From Melioribacteraceae bacterium (GTDB taxonomy: Bacteria > Bacteroidota > Ignavibacteria > Ignavibacteriales > Melioribacteraceae), in contig JALNXG010000030.1 in the NCBI GenBank assembly GCA_023230485.1, positions 1 through 42,445 on the forward strand: DNA of 42,445 nucleotides, read 5' to 3'. The notes under the pieces were generated by a model. The model was not told the DNA's origin, ran no database searches, and saw nothing but the letters and a program-made list of their open reading frames with translations. This document shows, in pieces, positions 8,450-17,239 of this stretch (position 1 is its first letter; each line of letters begins with the position of its first letter). The position numbers and the translations under genes are program-made.

Positions 8450-9672
8450 TATTTTACTCCTTCTAGTTTTTCCACTTCTTTATCTTTAAACATAATAGCA
8501 AAGAAAACCATTACTATCGCTGCTAAGACAGCAGGGACATACCAGAAATTTTGCCATTGCTTAAACACATCAGACGAATTAACATCGACCATCCCATTAA
8601 ATAAATAACCTGCTAATTGAGCACCGATTAACATTCCAAATCCATAAGTAGCAAGAACGACAAATCCTTGTGCTTGAGCACGAATTTCTTTTACGGCTTT
8701 TTTATCGACATAAATAAATCCTGCAACGAAGAAGAAATCGTAACAAATACCATGAAGAATAACTCCACCGAGAATCATCCATACAACTTGATCAGGTGCG
8801 CCAAGAGCAAATAAGAAATAACGAAGAACCCATGCGAACATACCAGTAAGTAACATTTTTTTAATACCAAGAATTGGAAAGAGCAGTGGCATTAAAAGTA
8901 TAAAAACAAATTCTGACATCTGTCCGAATGACATAATAAAGCCCGGATTTTCAAGACCTGAAGAATTAACAAAAACAGGTGCATAAGCATAATAAACTGA
9001 AAGAGGAATACAAATCAAAAATGAACTTATTATAAACACGTAAAATGGTTTACTCTTTATTTTATTGAATGCATCGATTCCGATAATTTTGCGGAATGAG
9101 GCTTTTTCTCCGAGTGCAGGAGGAGGAGTATGAGGAAGAATGAAACTAAATATACCAAGTAGAACACCTAGAACGCCTGCTATTTTTAATGGCATTGAAG
9201 TAAGATCGGCGCCTAGTACTTTGCTCACTAAAACACCGGCAGCTATCCATCCGAAAGTTCCAAATGCACGAATAATCGGAAATTCTTTTTCTTGATTTGA
9301 AAGGTGATTAAATGCGAGTGAATTTGTTAATGCGACAGTAGGCATATAACAAAGCATATTAATCAATAAGAACACTATAAATAGTGTTGGCGAAGCCATT
9401 GGACCTTCTGCAAACATTGGTGATATAAACATTGCTATACCGCCGATGATATGGAGAACTCCTAAAATTTTTTCTGTAGAGAAATAGCGATCCGCAATCA
9501 TGCCAAGAAAGAATGGAGAAATAATTGAAGCGATTGGGCTGACAGTAAATGCCCAGTAAATTTCAGACTGCATTCCGATTGCAGTCATGTAATTGCCCAC
9601 AGTAACGTACCACGCGCCCCAAACGGCGTACTGAAGGAACATCATAATCGATAAGCGAACTTTAACACTCAT
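8449..9672 (-). CDS. MFS transporter, nucleoside:H+ symporter (NupG) family
   Basis: This is an inner-membrane transporter of 407 residues with about 12 predicted helices. The beginning (MMFLQYAVWGAWYVTVGNYM) and the LGMIADRYFSTEKILG loop are characteristic of the NupG/XapB-like branch (PF03825). A strong AGGAG lies 7 nt before the ATG. It is first in the leftward operon and coupled to the cytosolic Gfo/Idh/MocA oxidoreductase. Relatives in Bacteroidetes-type genomes are frequently found beside Gfo/Idh/MocA and sugar isomerase genes. I therefore infer that the substrate is a sugar or keto-sugar, not a nucleoside. Specificity cannot be read from sequence. Confidence 0.85.
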   Translation of the reverse strand: MSVKVRLSIMMFLQYAVWGAWYVTVGNYMTAIGMQSEIYWAFTVSPIASIISPFFLGMIADRYFSTEKILGVLHIIGGIAMFISPMFAEGPMASPTLFIVFLLINMLCYMPTVALTNSLAFNHLSNQEKEFPIIRAFGTFGWIAAGVLVSKVLGADLTSMPLKIAGVLGVLLGIFSFILPHTPPPALGEKASFRKIIGIDAFNKIKSKPFYVFIISSFLICIPLSVYYAYAPVFVNSSGLENPGFIMSFGQMSEFVFILLMPLLFPILGIKKMLLTGMFAWVLRYFLFALGAPDQVVWMILGGVILHGICYDFFFVAGFIYVDKKAVKEIRAQAQGFVVLATYGFGMLIGAQLAGYLFNGMVDVNSSDVFKQWQNFWYVPAVLAAIVMVFFAIMFKDKEVEKLEGVK

Positions 9673-9728
9673 TTATTGCTCCTATAAATATGAAGTAAGA
9701 TTTCTTATTTTTATGTGGTGTTAAATTT

Positions 9729-9744
9729 AAGATAAATTTATCTT
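9729..9744. promoter_or_regulatory. Perfect 16-bp palindrome in the divergent promoter region
   Basis: AAGATAAATTTATCTT is a perfect palindrome 44 nt upstream of the rightward operon start and 57 nt upstream of the leftward one. It contains TATCTT on both strands, so it may be a shared operator or two overlapping -7-like elements. No regulator gene is adjacent. Confidence 0.45.
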
Positions 9745-9787
9745 TATAAGAATAGATTTTTTCTAAAAACAAAAAACGAGTCTTAAA

Positions 9788-11152
9788 ATGGGAAATGAAG
9801 AAACCAAGAAAACCGAAGACGTTTACGGTCTTACAAGACGTTCATTTTTAACTCAATCCGGAATGGCTGCTGCCGCATTTACAATCCTACCAAGTTATAT
9901 GAGGGGCGACAATAAAAAAGTACCGAGTGATTTACTTAACATTGCAGTAGTTGGTATAGGAGGCAAGGGAGCGTCTGATGCACAAGGTGTAAGCTCACAA
10001 AATATTGTTGCTCTCTGCGATATTGATGATACTATGGGTATGGAAGTAAGAAAAGCATATCCCAAAGCAACTCAATACCGTGATTACAGAAAAATGTTAG
10101 AGAAAGAAAAAAATCTTGATGCAGTTGTAATCGCCACTCCTGATCATACTCACGCAATTATTGCAATGGCGGCGATGCAAATGGGTAAGCATGTGTACGT
10201 TCAGAAACCATTGACTCATACAGTGTATGAAGCAAGAAGACTCGCCGAAGTAGCAAAGGAAAAAAAATTAATTACTCAAATGGGTAATCAAGGACATGCC
10301 GGAGAAGAATCGCGTCTATTAGTAGAATGGATTCAAGCCGGTGCAATTGGTGATGTAACAGAAGTTCATATTTGGACTAACAGACCAATCTGGCCTCAAG
10401 GCGATATTAAGCGTCCGACTGAAATTCCGACTAGCCCAGATTCATTGGACTGGAATCTATTTTTAGGACCCGCACCATTTAGAGCGTATCATCCAAGTTA
10501 TCATCCTTTTACATGGAGAGGACTTTGGGATTTCGGTACAGGTGCACTTGGCGATATGGGTGCTCATTTTATTGATCAACCATTCTGGGCTTTAGAATTA
10601 GGACATCCAACATCGATAGAAGCCTCGTCTACTAAGTTTAACGCAGATTATTATCCTTTAGCATCATTGGTTACATATCAATTCCCTGCACGCGGTAATA
10701 AACCACCCGTTACATTAAAATGGTATGATGGCGGATTAATGCCTCCGAGACCAGCCGACTTAGAACCGGGTAGAAAGATGGGAGATAGCAGCGGCGGTGT
10801 ATTGTATTATGGTACTAAAGGCACTATCATGCACGGTACTTATGGTAAAGGTGTAAGAATAATTCCTGAATCAAAAATGAAAGAATTTGTACCACCTGCA
10901 AAAACATTGGTTCGTTCTCCCGGTATTTATGATGAATGGATTACAGGAATAAAAGAAAATAAAATGAGCAGTACTGATTTTTCTTATTCAGGGAAATTAA
11001 CGGAAGTGATGTTATTAGGAAATATTGCTGTAAAATTAGCGGAGAAAAATACTATTCTTAATTGGGACCCTGATAAATTTATGTTTACTAATTTGCCTGA
11101 GGCTAATGAATATCTTCATTATCAATATGCACCAGGCTGGTCTTTAGAATAA
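9788..11152 (+). CDS. Tat-exported Gfo/Idh/MocA-family oxidoreductase
   Basis: The 454-residue protein begins with a twin-arginine signal (TRRSFL, R17-R18, then a hydrophobic stretch to about residue 38), so it is folded with its dinucleotide in the cytosol and exported to the periplasm. The Rossmann region is IAVVGIGGKGASD at about 52-64, the lysine motif reads VQKPLTHT, and GALGDMGAHFIDQPFW carries the active-site aspartate and histidine. Exported family members such as glucose-fructose oxidoreductase keep a tightly bound NAD(P). It starts the seven-gene rightward operon, 21 nt before a second Tat-exported paralogue. The likely role is periplasmic oxidation of a glycoside or sugar hydroxyl; C3 is suggested by the DUF1080 protein in the divergent operon. 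Confidence 0.88.
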   Translation: MGNEETKKTEDVYGLTRRSFLTQSGMAAAAFTILPSYMRGDNKKVPSDLLNIAVVGIGGKGASDAQGVSSQNIVALCDIDDTMGMEVRKAYPKATQYRDYRKMLEKEKNLDAVVIATPDHTHAIIAMAAMQMGKHVYVQKPLTHTVYEARRLAEVAKEKKLITQMGNQGHAGEESRLLVEWIQAGAIGDVTEVHIWTNRPIWPQGDIKRPTEIPTSPDSLDWNLFLGPAPFRAYHPSYHPFTWRGLWDFGTGALGDMGAHFIDQPFWALELGHPTSIEASSTKFNADYYPLASLVTYQFPARGNKPPVTLKWYDGGLMPPRPADLEPGRKMGDSSGGVLYYGTKGTIMHGTYGKGVRIIPESKMKEFVPPAKTLVRSPGIYDEWITGIKENKMSSTDFSYSGKLTEVMLLGNIAVKLAEKNTILNWDPDKFMFTNLPEANEYLHYQYAPGWSLE

Positions 11153-11173
11153 TTCTTTAATGGGATACCTTTT

Positions 11174-12505
11174 ATGACTGACAGCAATAATTTAGATAGA
11201 AGAGAATTTATAAAAGCTACAACAGTATTAGGAGCGGGTGTAGTACTCGCTCCTTATATTATTACCGGGAAGAGTAAAGAAGCAAAAGAACTTAATATTG
11301 CACTTATAGGTGCGGGAGCGCAGGGGCAGGTATTAGTAAATGCTTGTTTAAAAATTCCTAATATTAAATTCAGAGCAATTTGTGATATTTGGGAATCATA
11401 TAATCTTTTGCGTGTATCAAATCTCTTAACGAAATATGGACATAAATTAAATTCATATATCGATTATAAGGAGATGTTGGCGAAAGAGAAAAATTTAGAT
11501 GCTGTAATTATTGCCTCTCCAGATTTTTGGCATTCGCAACATGCTGTGGATTGTATGGAAGCAGGTCTTCATGTCTATTGCGAAAAGGAGATGTCTAATA
11601 CTCTCGAAGGGGCTAAGAGAATTGTTAATGCAGCACGAAGAACTAAGAGAGTTGTTCAAATTGGTCATCAAAGAAGAAGTAATCCCTATTATTTACATAG
11701 CTATAATAAAATATTAAAAGAAGCACACTTACTCGGAAAGATTACAACTATTAACGGGCAATGGAATCGTGCAGTACAACCAGATAATGGCTGGCCCACC
11801 GGTAAAGAAATCCCAAATTCGATTTTAGATAAATATGGTTTCGCAAATATGCATCAACACCGTAATTGGAGATGGTATAGAAATCTTGGCGGCGGTCCCA
11901 TAGTAGACCTAGGTTCACATCAGATTGATATATATAATTGGTTTTTAAATTCACCACCAATATCTGTAATGGCGAGCGGTGGAACTGATTACTACGATAG
12001 GAAAACACATGAATGGTACGACACGGTGCTTGCCACATTTAAGTATAAAACAAAGGATGGTTTCGTAAGAGCATTCTATCAAACTATTACTACTAATAGT
12101 TCTCAAGGATATTTTGAAAATTTTATGGGAGATCAAGCTTCTCTTACGATTTCTGAATCTGCGGGTAGAGTGGGTATTTATAAAGAGCCTGCGGCACCTA
12201 ATTGGGATGAATGGATAAAGAAAAAAATAATTCAAACCCCCGTGGAAGAAGCTCCTACTGCTGCGAATGTTGTAATGGATGTAAGGGAAACCATCGCTCC
12301 ACCAAAACATTCTCTTCCCGTAAAGTTTAATGATCCATATCATAAGCCACACTTAGAAAATTTTTTCAATTCAGTTCGTGGTTTGGAAAAAGTGAACTGC
12401 CCGGTTGAAGTTGGATATGAAACTGCTGTAACAGTTCTAAAAGTAAATGAAGCTGTTAAAGCACAGCGCGAACTTCGTTTTAGTCCATCAGATTTTGTTA
12501 TATAG
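11174..12505 (+). CDS. Second Tat-exported Gfo/Idh/MocA-family oxidoreductase
   Basis: This 443-residue protein has a twin-arginine signal (LDRREFIK, R9-R10) followed by VLGAGVVLAPYII. The Rossmann motif is IALIGAGAQGQV at about residues 42-53. The usual EKP motif reads CEKEMSNT, so the lysine is kept but the proline is replaced by glutamate. GGGPIVDLGSHQIDIYNWF supplies the aspartate/histidine helix. It is only 2 nt upstream of the multihaem cytochrome gene, which ties the two products together. With its neighbour it could form a heteromer or act on a different sugar or anomer. It is probably periplasmic. The exact substrate is unknown. Confidence 0.88.
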   Translation: MTDSNNLDRREFIKATTVLGAGVVLAPYIITGKSKEAKELNIALIGAGAQGQVLVNACLKIPNIKFRAICDIWESYNLLRVSNLLTKYGHKLNSYIDYKEMLAKEKNLDAVIIASPDFWHSQHAVDCMEAGLHVYCEKEMSNTLEGAKRIVNAARRTKRVVQIGHQRRSNPYYLHSYNKILKEAHLLGKITTINGQWNRAVQPDNGWPTGKEIPNSILDKYGFANMHQHRNWRWYRNLGGGPIVDLGSHQIDIYNWFLNSPPISVMASGGTDYYDRKTHEWYDTVLATFKYKTKDGFVRAFYQTITTNSSQGYFENFMGDQASLTISESAGRVGIYKEPAAPNWDEWIKKKIIQTPVEEAPTAANVVMDVRETIAPPKHSLPVKFNDPYHKPHLENFFNSVRGLEKVNCPVEVGYETAVTVLKVNEAVKAQRELRFSPSDFVI

Positions 12506-12507
12506 AT

Positions 12508-14430
12508 ATGATTAAGTATAATTTAAAATTCATTTATCTCGTTTTAATTCTTGGAATGACATTGCTTATATTCGGATCAATTAATTCTAAGCAAAATAAA
12601 ATTGGCGATATAAGGGATGGAAGTAGAGCAACTCCGATACATTTAATAAAATTATTTGATGCTGATAGTGTACAAATATTAAAGAATGATAGTCTGCAAA
12701 TACCTTTATCAACTCGCTATACTTGCGGTGAATGCCATTCTTATGATATAATCAATAAAGGATTTCATTTTAATTATGCAGATAAAAATGCTATTGCTGG
12801 AAGAAGAAGTGAACCATATATTTATATGGATTGGCAGAAGCTTACCGTAATTCCATTATCGTATCGAGAATGGAAGGAGACTTTCAATCCGCGGCAGGTT
12901 GGAATTTCTCCGATGAAATTTCTCGATCTTTTCGGTACACATATACCGGGCGGCGGAGTGGGTGAGATTGATTCACTTATATCTCCTGATGAACTTTTTA
13001 GAATGGAAGTTTCGGGTAAGTTAGAAGTGAATTGTTTCTCTTGTCATGATGCTACAAGGGAGTATGATCCTGCGGAATATTCTTCTTTGGTTCAAAAGCA
13101 AAACTATAAATGGTCTGCGGTCGGTGCAACTAATTTAGCAGTCGTAAATGGTAATGCTAGTAAGATGCCCGAAAATTTTGATATTTATACTCCTACTACT
13201 TATGCTGATATTGATACACGCACTACTTCACCTCCCTCAATCAATTATGATCTCACAAAATTCAATTCAAATAATATGGTATTTTTCGATCTAAAAAGGA
13301 AAGCGGAAAATGAAAGATGTTATTTCTGCCATTCATCAGTTCATGCAGATGATAATTATTTGAATCAATGGAAGGAGGAAGAGGATGTTCATATTGCAAA
13401 GGGGATGAATTGTGTTGATTGTCATCGGAATGGACTAGATCATCAAATGGTAAGAGGTTATAGGGATGAAGCTGCTGATTATCAACGACCTGAATTAAAA
13501 TCCTTTACTTGTGAGGGGTGTCATCTCGGTGAAAATACCGAATTGGGTAAAGCAGGTAAGAACGGAGCACCAAGACCGCTACATAAGGGATTGCCAAATA
13601 TCCATTTTGAAAAATTAGAATGTACAGTTTGCCATTCAGGTAATCTTCCTTCTGAAAATGTTAGTTTCGTTAAAACATCTCGAGCACATAAACTAGGGCT
13701 TCATAAATCAAATAAAGAGCCGGAATTGTTTCCGCATATTCAATCGACTGTCTTCATAAGAAATGAAAATGGAAGATTAGAGCCAAGTAATATTATCTAT
13801 CCTTCTTATTGGGGGATTAAGAATGGGGATGAAATTAAACCAATTCCTATAAATGAATTTTATGACTCTTTTAATGAGAGGATAAAACTAGATACACTTT
13901 TGAATTACGGAAAATGGCTTTCAATTAATGATAGCAGTTTGATTTCAGTATTAAAGTATTTGAATGAATCTTCTGGAAATAAAAAAAATCATGTTTTTGT
14001 AACGGGAGGGAAGGTATTTGAATTAGATAATGGAGTATTAGAAAGTACAAAAGAAGAATCTGCAGATTTTTATTCATGGGCAATCGGACATAATGTTCGC
14101 CCTTCTTTACAATCACTAGGCGTCAATGGATGCGATGATTGCCATTCGTTTAATTCTGATTTCTTTTTTGGAAATGTTTTAGTTGAATCTTCTGTAAAGT
14201 CCGACTCTGCAAATTACAATTCTATGACTTATTATTCTGACCTCAATACAGTTTATCAAAAAGCATTTTCTCTTACATTTTTATTCCGCCCTTGGATGAA
14301 GATTATGATAATCATTTTAGTACTTATAATAATTTTTGTTTTTATAATCTATGTATCTAAAGGGTTACTATATGTTACTGATAGAGGTTCTGCCTTATCT
14401 TCTAAAGAAGAGGGGATAAATAATGTTTAG
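12508..14430 (+). CDS. Membrane-anchored heptahaem cytochrome c
   Basis: This protein has 640 residues and seven CXXCH haem-binding motifs, with the histidines at about 77, 180, 275, 306, 339, 376 and 546. An N-terminal hydrophobic segment (about 8-24) exports the chain and a C-terminal helix (about 597-617) anchors it, leaving the haem domain in the periplasm and a short tail in the cytosol. Many extra histidines (for example HLIKLF, GTHIPGG, DHQMVRG, KTSRAHKLGLH) could be distal ligands. It overlaps the next gene, a putative cytochrome b, by 8 nt. The motif spacing loosely recalls tetrathionate-reductase-like or c554-like multihaem proteins, but I cannot assign a named family. Context suggests it accepts electrons from the periplasmic oxidoreductases and passes them to the membrane partner. 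Confidence 0.85.
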   Translation: MIKYNLKFIYLVLILGMTLLIFGSINSKQNKIGDIRDGSRATPIHLIKLFDADSVQILKNDSLQIPLSTRYTCGECHSYDIINKGFHFNYADKNAIAGRRSEPYIYMDWQKLTVIPLSYREWKETFNPRQVGISPMKFLDLFGTHIPGGGVGEIDSLISPDELFRMEVSGKLEVNCFSCHDATREYDPAEYSSLVQKQNYKWSAVGATNLAVVNGNASKMPENFDIYTPTTYADIDTRTTSPPSINYDLTKFNSNNMVFFDLKRKAENERCYFCHSSVHADDNYLNQWKEEEDVHIAKGMNCVDCHRNGLDHQMVRGYRDEAADYQRPELKSFTCEGCHLGENTELGKAGKNGAPRPLHKGLPNIHFEKLECTVCHSGNLPSENVSFVKTSRAHKLGLHKSNKEPELFPHIQSTVFIRNENGRLEPSNIIYPSYWGIKNGDEIKPIPINEFYDSFNERIKLDTLLNYGKWLSINDSSLISVLKYLNESSGNKKNHVFVTGGKVFELDNGVLESTKEESADFYSWAIGHNVRPSLQSLGVNGCDDCHSFNSDFFFGNVLVESSVKSDSANYNSMTYYSDLNTVYQKAFSLTFLFRPWMKIMIIILVLIIIFVFIIYVSKGLLYVTDRGSALSSKEEGINNV

Positions 14431-15019
14431 ATTTATTGCGATAATTGTAATTATAGCACTGATATATTCTCTTTTCACAGAGTTCAAAAAAAAGGGAATT
14501 TTGTGGAATGAAATTTATGCTCGTTTTAAAGAAGGTTTAAGAATTTCTATTGGTCATTTTAATAATCCAAACAAAAATGATTTTCTTTATAAAATCCGAA
14601 TGGGTTTTTATTGGTTTACAATTATTTTGGTGGTTATTCTTATTCTAACGAGTTTTATTCCTGTTGTAATACTTGGAATCCATATGAGTGGAATATTGCT
14701 CCTGCTTCACGTAATTGCCGCACTGTTCTTTTGTTTCTCTTTTACGGTATTGGTATTATTAACAGCTCATAATAATAGATTATTAGATAGTGATTTGACT
14801 AATATTGAATATAGAGATAAATTGTATGAAAAATTATCGTATTGGGGAATTGTATTCTTTTCAATTCCGGCAATCGTTTCAATTGTTCTTATGCTATATC
14901 CAATATTCGGAAGTGAAGGAATAGAATTTCTGAATGATACACATCGGTATTCTGTTCTCATGCTAGTTATCGCTGCAACGATTCATACATACTATATGAT
15001 TATTAATAACAAAAAATAA
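14423..15019 (+). CDS. Four-helix membrane protein, putative cytochrome b subunit
   Basis: This is a 198-residue integral membrane protein with helices at about 3-18, 62-83, 90-115, 141-162 and 175-193. Histidines in or beside helices are H87, H96, H116, H174 and H188; H174 and H188 are 14 residues apart, the spacing of haem-ligand pairs in dihaem cytochrome b helices. This supports a b-type cytochrome that exchanges electrons with quinone, but no family signature is certain. Its start overlaps the end of the heptahaem cytochrome by 8 nt, so the two are translationally coupled and probably form one complex. Confidence in the gene is high; confidence in haem binding is moderate. Confidence 0.7.
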   Translation: MFRFIAIIVIIALIYSLFTEFKKKGILWNEIYARFKEGLRISIGHFNNPNKNDFLYKIRMGFYWFTIILVVILILTSFIPVVILGIHMSGILLLLHVIAALFFCFSFTVLVLLTAHNNRLLDSDLTNIEYRDKLYEKLSYWGIVFFSIPAIVSIVLMLYPIFGSEGIEFLNDTHRYSVLMLVIAATIHTYYMIINNKK

Positions 15020-15039
15020 ATTAATTTTTAGGGAAAATT

Positions 15040-15708
15040 ATGTTTAGGAAAATATTTATACTTACTGTTTTACTCTTTGCATTGAGTGCAATGAACGTAA
15101 ACAGTCAAAATAAGAAAGAAGATTTAGTACCGATAAAAATCGAGTTACCCAAAGCAATGTTTGTAGGTACACCTACTAATCTTGCAGTTCCAAATTTAGA
15201 AAAACCGCTCGGCAAACCTCGTGCACCTTTCCTTGCTCCCAAAGGGACTTACAATCTTGCTAAAGGCAAACCTGTAACTGCAACTGATGATATGCCCATA
15301 ATTGGTGAATTGAAATATCTTACAGATGGAAAGAAAGCGGCTGTGGAAGGTAATTTTGTAGAGCTCGGACCATTCTCTCAAAACGCAACTATCGATCTTC
15401 AAAAAGAATATTCAATTTATGCAATCGTAGTTTGGCATTATCATCTACAGGCAAGAGTCTATTATGATGTAATTGTTCAAACTGCTGACGATGCTAAATT
15501 TACAAAAAATGTCCGTACCCTATTTAATAATGATATTGACAATTCGAGCAAGCAGGGAAAGGGGAACGATATGCATTATGTAGAAACGGCCGAAGGGAAA
15601 TTGATTGATGCGAAAGGTGTAAAAGCTCGTTACGTTCGCCTCTGGAGTAATGGTAGTAATAGCGATGACTTAAATCATTATGTGGAAGTTGAAGTTTACG
15701 GCAAGTAA
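15040..15708 (+). CDS. Secreted discoidin-like (F5/8 type C) domain protein
   Basis: This 222-residue protein has a signal peptide (about 1-22, MNVNSQ) and a mature region whose second half resembles an F5/8 type C (discoidin, CBM32-like) jelly-roll. The clearest marks are NLAKGKPVTATDD, LTDGKKA, and the ending KARYVRLWSNGSN ... HYVEVEVYGK. Such domains usually bind carbohydrate. It lies 20 nt after the cytochrome b gene in the same operon. It may present a glycan substrate to the periplasmic oxidoreductases or act as a non-catalytic subunit of the cytochrome complex. Both ideas are inferred from position only. Confidence 0.75.
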   Translation: MFRKIFILTVLLFALSAMNVNSQNKKEDLVPIKIELPKAMFVGTPTNLAVPNLEKPLGKPRAPFLAPKGTYNLAKGKPVTATDDMPIIGELKYLTDGKKAAVEGNFVELGPFSQNATIDLQKEYSIYAIVVWHYHLQARVYYDVIVQTADDAKFTKNVRTLFNNDIDNSSKQGKGNDMHYVETAEGKLIDAKGVKARYVRLWSNGSNSDDLNHYVEVEVYGK

Positions 15709-15712
15709 AAAT

Positions 15713-17239
15713 ATGGATTCTAAAAATTGGGCGATGTTTTTTATCATCGCCTTTATTTTTTGTTCTGCATTAATTAGCAGAGTCTATGAACTTGATTATA
15801 GACCGATGCATGTCGATGAAGCAGTACATGCAGTTAAGTTTGGCGAACTACTCGAAAAAGGGTTTTATAAATACGACCCTATCGAATATCACGGACCGGC
15901 ATTAAGTTACTTATCAATTATACCCACAATATTTACAGGGAAAACTAAATTCTCGGAATTAACTGAATATGATTTGAGAATTATTCCTGTTATAGCCGGA
16001 ATGATATTGCTATTATTAATTTTAACTCTTCTTAAGGAATTTGATTATAAGTTTATATTGTTACTATTATTTTTAACTACGTTTTCCTCAATGAATCTGT
16101 TTTATAACAGGTATTATATTCAGGAGAGTTTATTAGTAAGTTTTTCATTCTCCTCAATTATTTCCCTTTATCATTTTTATAAATCTAAAAATATATTTTG
16201 GCTAATTGGTGCGGGCATTTTTGCAGGTTTAGCCGCTTCTTCAAAAGAGACTTGGATAATTACTTTCGGTGCGGCAATTATTTCTTTAATTATTCTTGTA
16301 CGTCCTAAGATAAAATCTATAACTAATATCGCAGTCAAAAATTTAGATTTGTTTCTAGTTCCATTTGTGGTCGTAGTATTTCTTTTCTATACATCTTTCC
16401 TTTTAAATGTTTCTGGTATAAATGATTTTATTGGAGCTTTCCTTAATTACTTCAATAAAGCGGGAAGTTTTCATGAGCATAATCATGCTTGGTATTACTA
16501 TTTTTCACTCGTTACATTCTTGAATATTGAGGGATTCTATTTTACAGAAATCATCATTTTAATATTGTTTTTGCTCGGATCTCTAAACATATTTATTCAT
16601 TGGCGTGAGACGAATAAATTTATTCGATTCTTTCTTCTTTTTACGGTTTTTAATATAATTATTTATTCAGCAATCCCATATAAAACGCCATGGACTATGA
16701 TGACTTTTTGGCAGGGGATAATTATTATTTCTGCATATTCATTATTTGAATTGAATAAGGTATTAAGAAAAGAAATATGGTATGTTATTCTTGCCATATT
16801 TTCATTGCAACAGTTATATCAAGCGTATCAAATAAATTATATTTATTCATTTCACCCTAAGAATCCATTTGTATATGCGCATTCAACGAATGATGTGAAA
16901 ATAATTGGTTCTCAAATAGAACGTATAATCGGTAATGATGAATCGTCTCCGCTTTATATTACTGCACCTAAAGATGATTATTGGTCCTTACCTTGGTACT
17001 TAAGAAAAATAAAAAATATTTCTTGGAATGATAAAATAAATGATGATGTATATAATTTTCCGATAATTATTTCTTCTCCTAAATTTGAGAGTGAATTAAT
17101 TGAAAAATTGTATTCAAATCCGCCAGCCGGAGAAATAAATTTATACGTTCCTTTATTTGATGAATATATGGAGCTGAGACCGGGTGTTGAAATAAGAGGT
17201 TATATTCAAAAAAATATTCTTGATAGGAGAAGAGAATGA
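15713..17239 (+). CDS. Agl23-like (TIGR03663) polytopic membrane protein, GT-C type
   Basis: This is a 508-residue inner-membrane protein with around a dozen hydrophobic helices. The N-terminal motif RPMHVDEAVHAVKF (D35-E36) and the following DPIEYHGP match the 'flippase activity-associated protein Agl23' family, which resembles GT-C glycosyltransferases that use lipid-linked sugars; the acidic pair in the first periplasmic loop is typical of that fold. The ATG at 15713 is preferred because it follows the preceding stop by 4 nt; an earlier ATG at 15680 lies inside the upstream gene. It overlaps the ApbE gene by 4 nt. A role in glycan modification alongside the sugar oxidation genes is possible but unsupported by direct evidence. 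Confidence 0.75.
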   Translation: MDSKNWAMFFIIAFIFCSALISRVYELDYRPMHVDEAVHAVKFGELLEKGFYKYDPIEYHGPALSYLSIIPTIFTGKTKFSELTEYDLRIIPVIAGMILLLLILTLLKEFDYKFILLLLFLTTFSSMNLFYNRYYIQESLLVSFSFSSIISLYHFYKSKNIFWLIGAGIFAGLAASSKETWIITFGAAIISLIILVRPKIKSITNIAVKNLDLFLVPFVVVVFLFYTSFLLNVSGINDFIGAFLNYFNKAGSFHEHNHAWYYYFSLVTFLNIEGFYFTEIIILILFLLGSLNIFIHWRETNKFIRFFLLFTVFNIIIYSAIPYKTPWTMMTFWQGIIIISAYSLFELNKVLRKEIWYVILAIFSLQQLYQAYQINYIYSFHPKNPFVYAHSTNDVKIIGSQIERIIGNDESSPLYITAPKDDYWSLPWYLRKIKNISWNDKINDDVYNFPIIISSPKFESELIEKLYSNPPAGEINLYVPLFDEYMELRPGVEIRGYIQKNILDRRRE

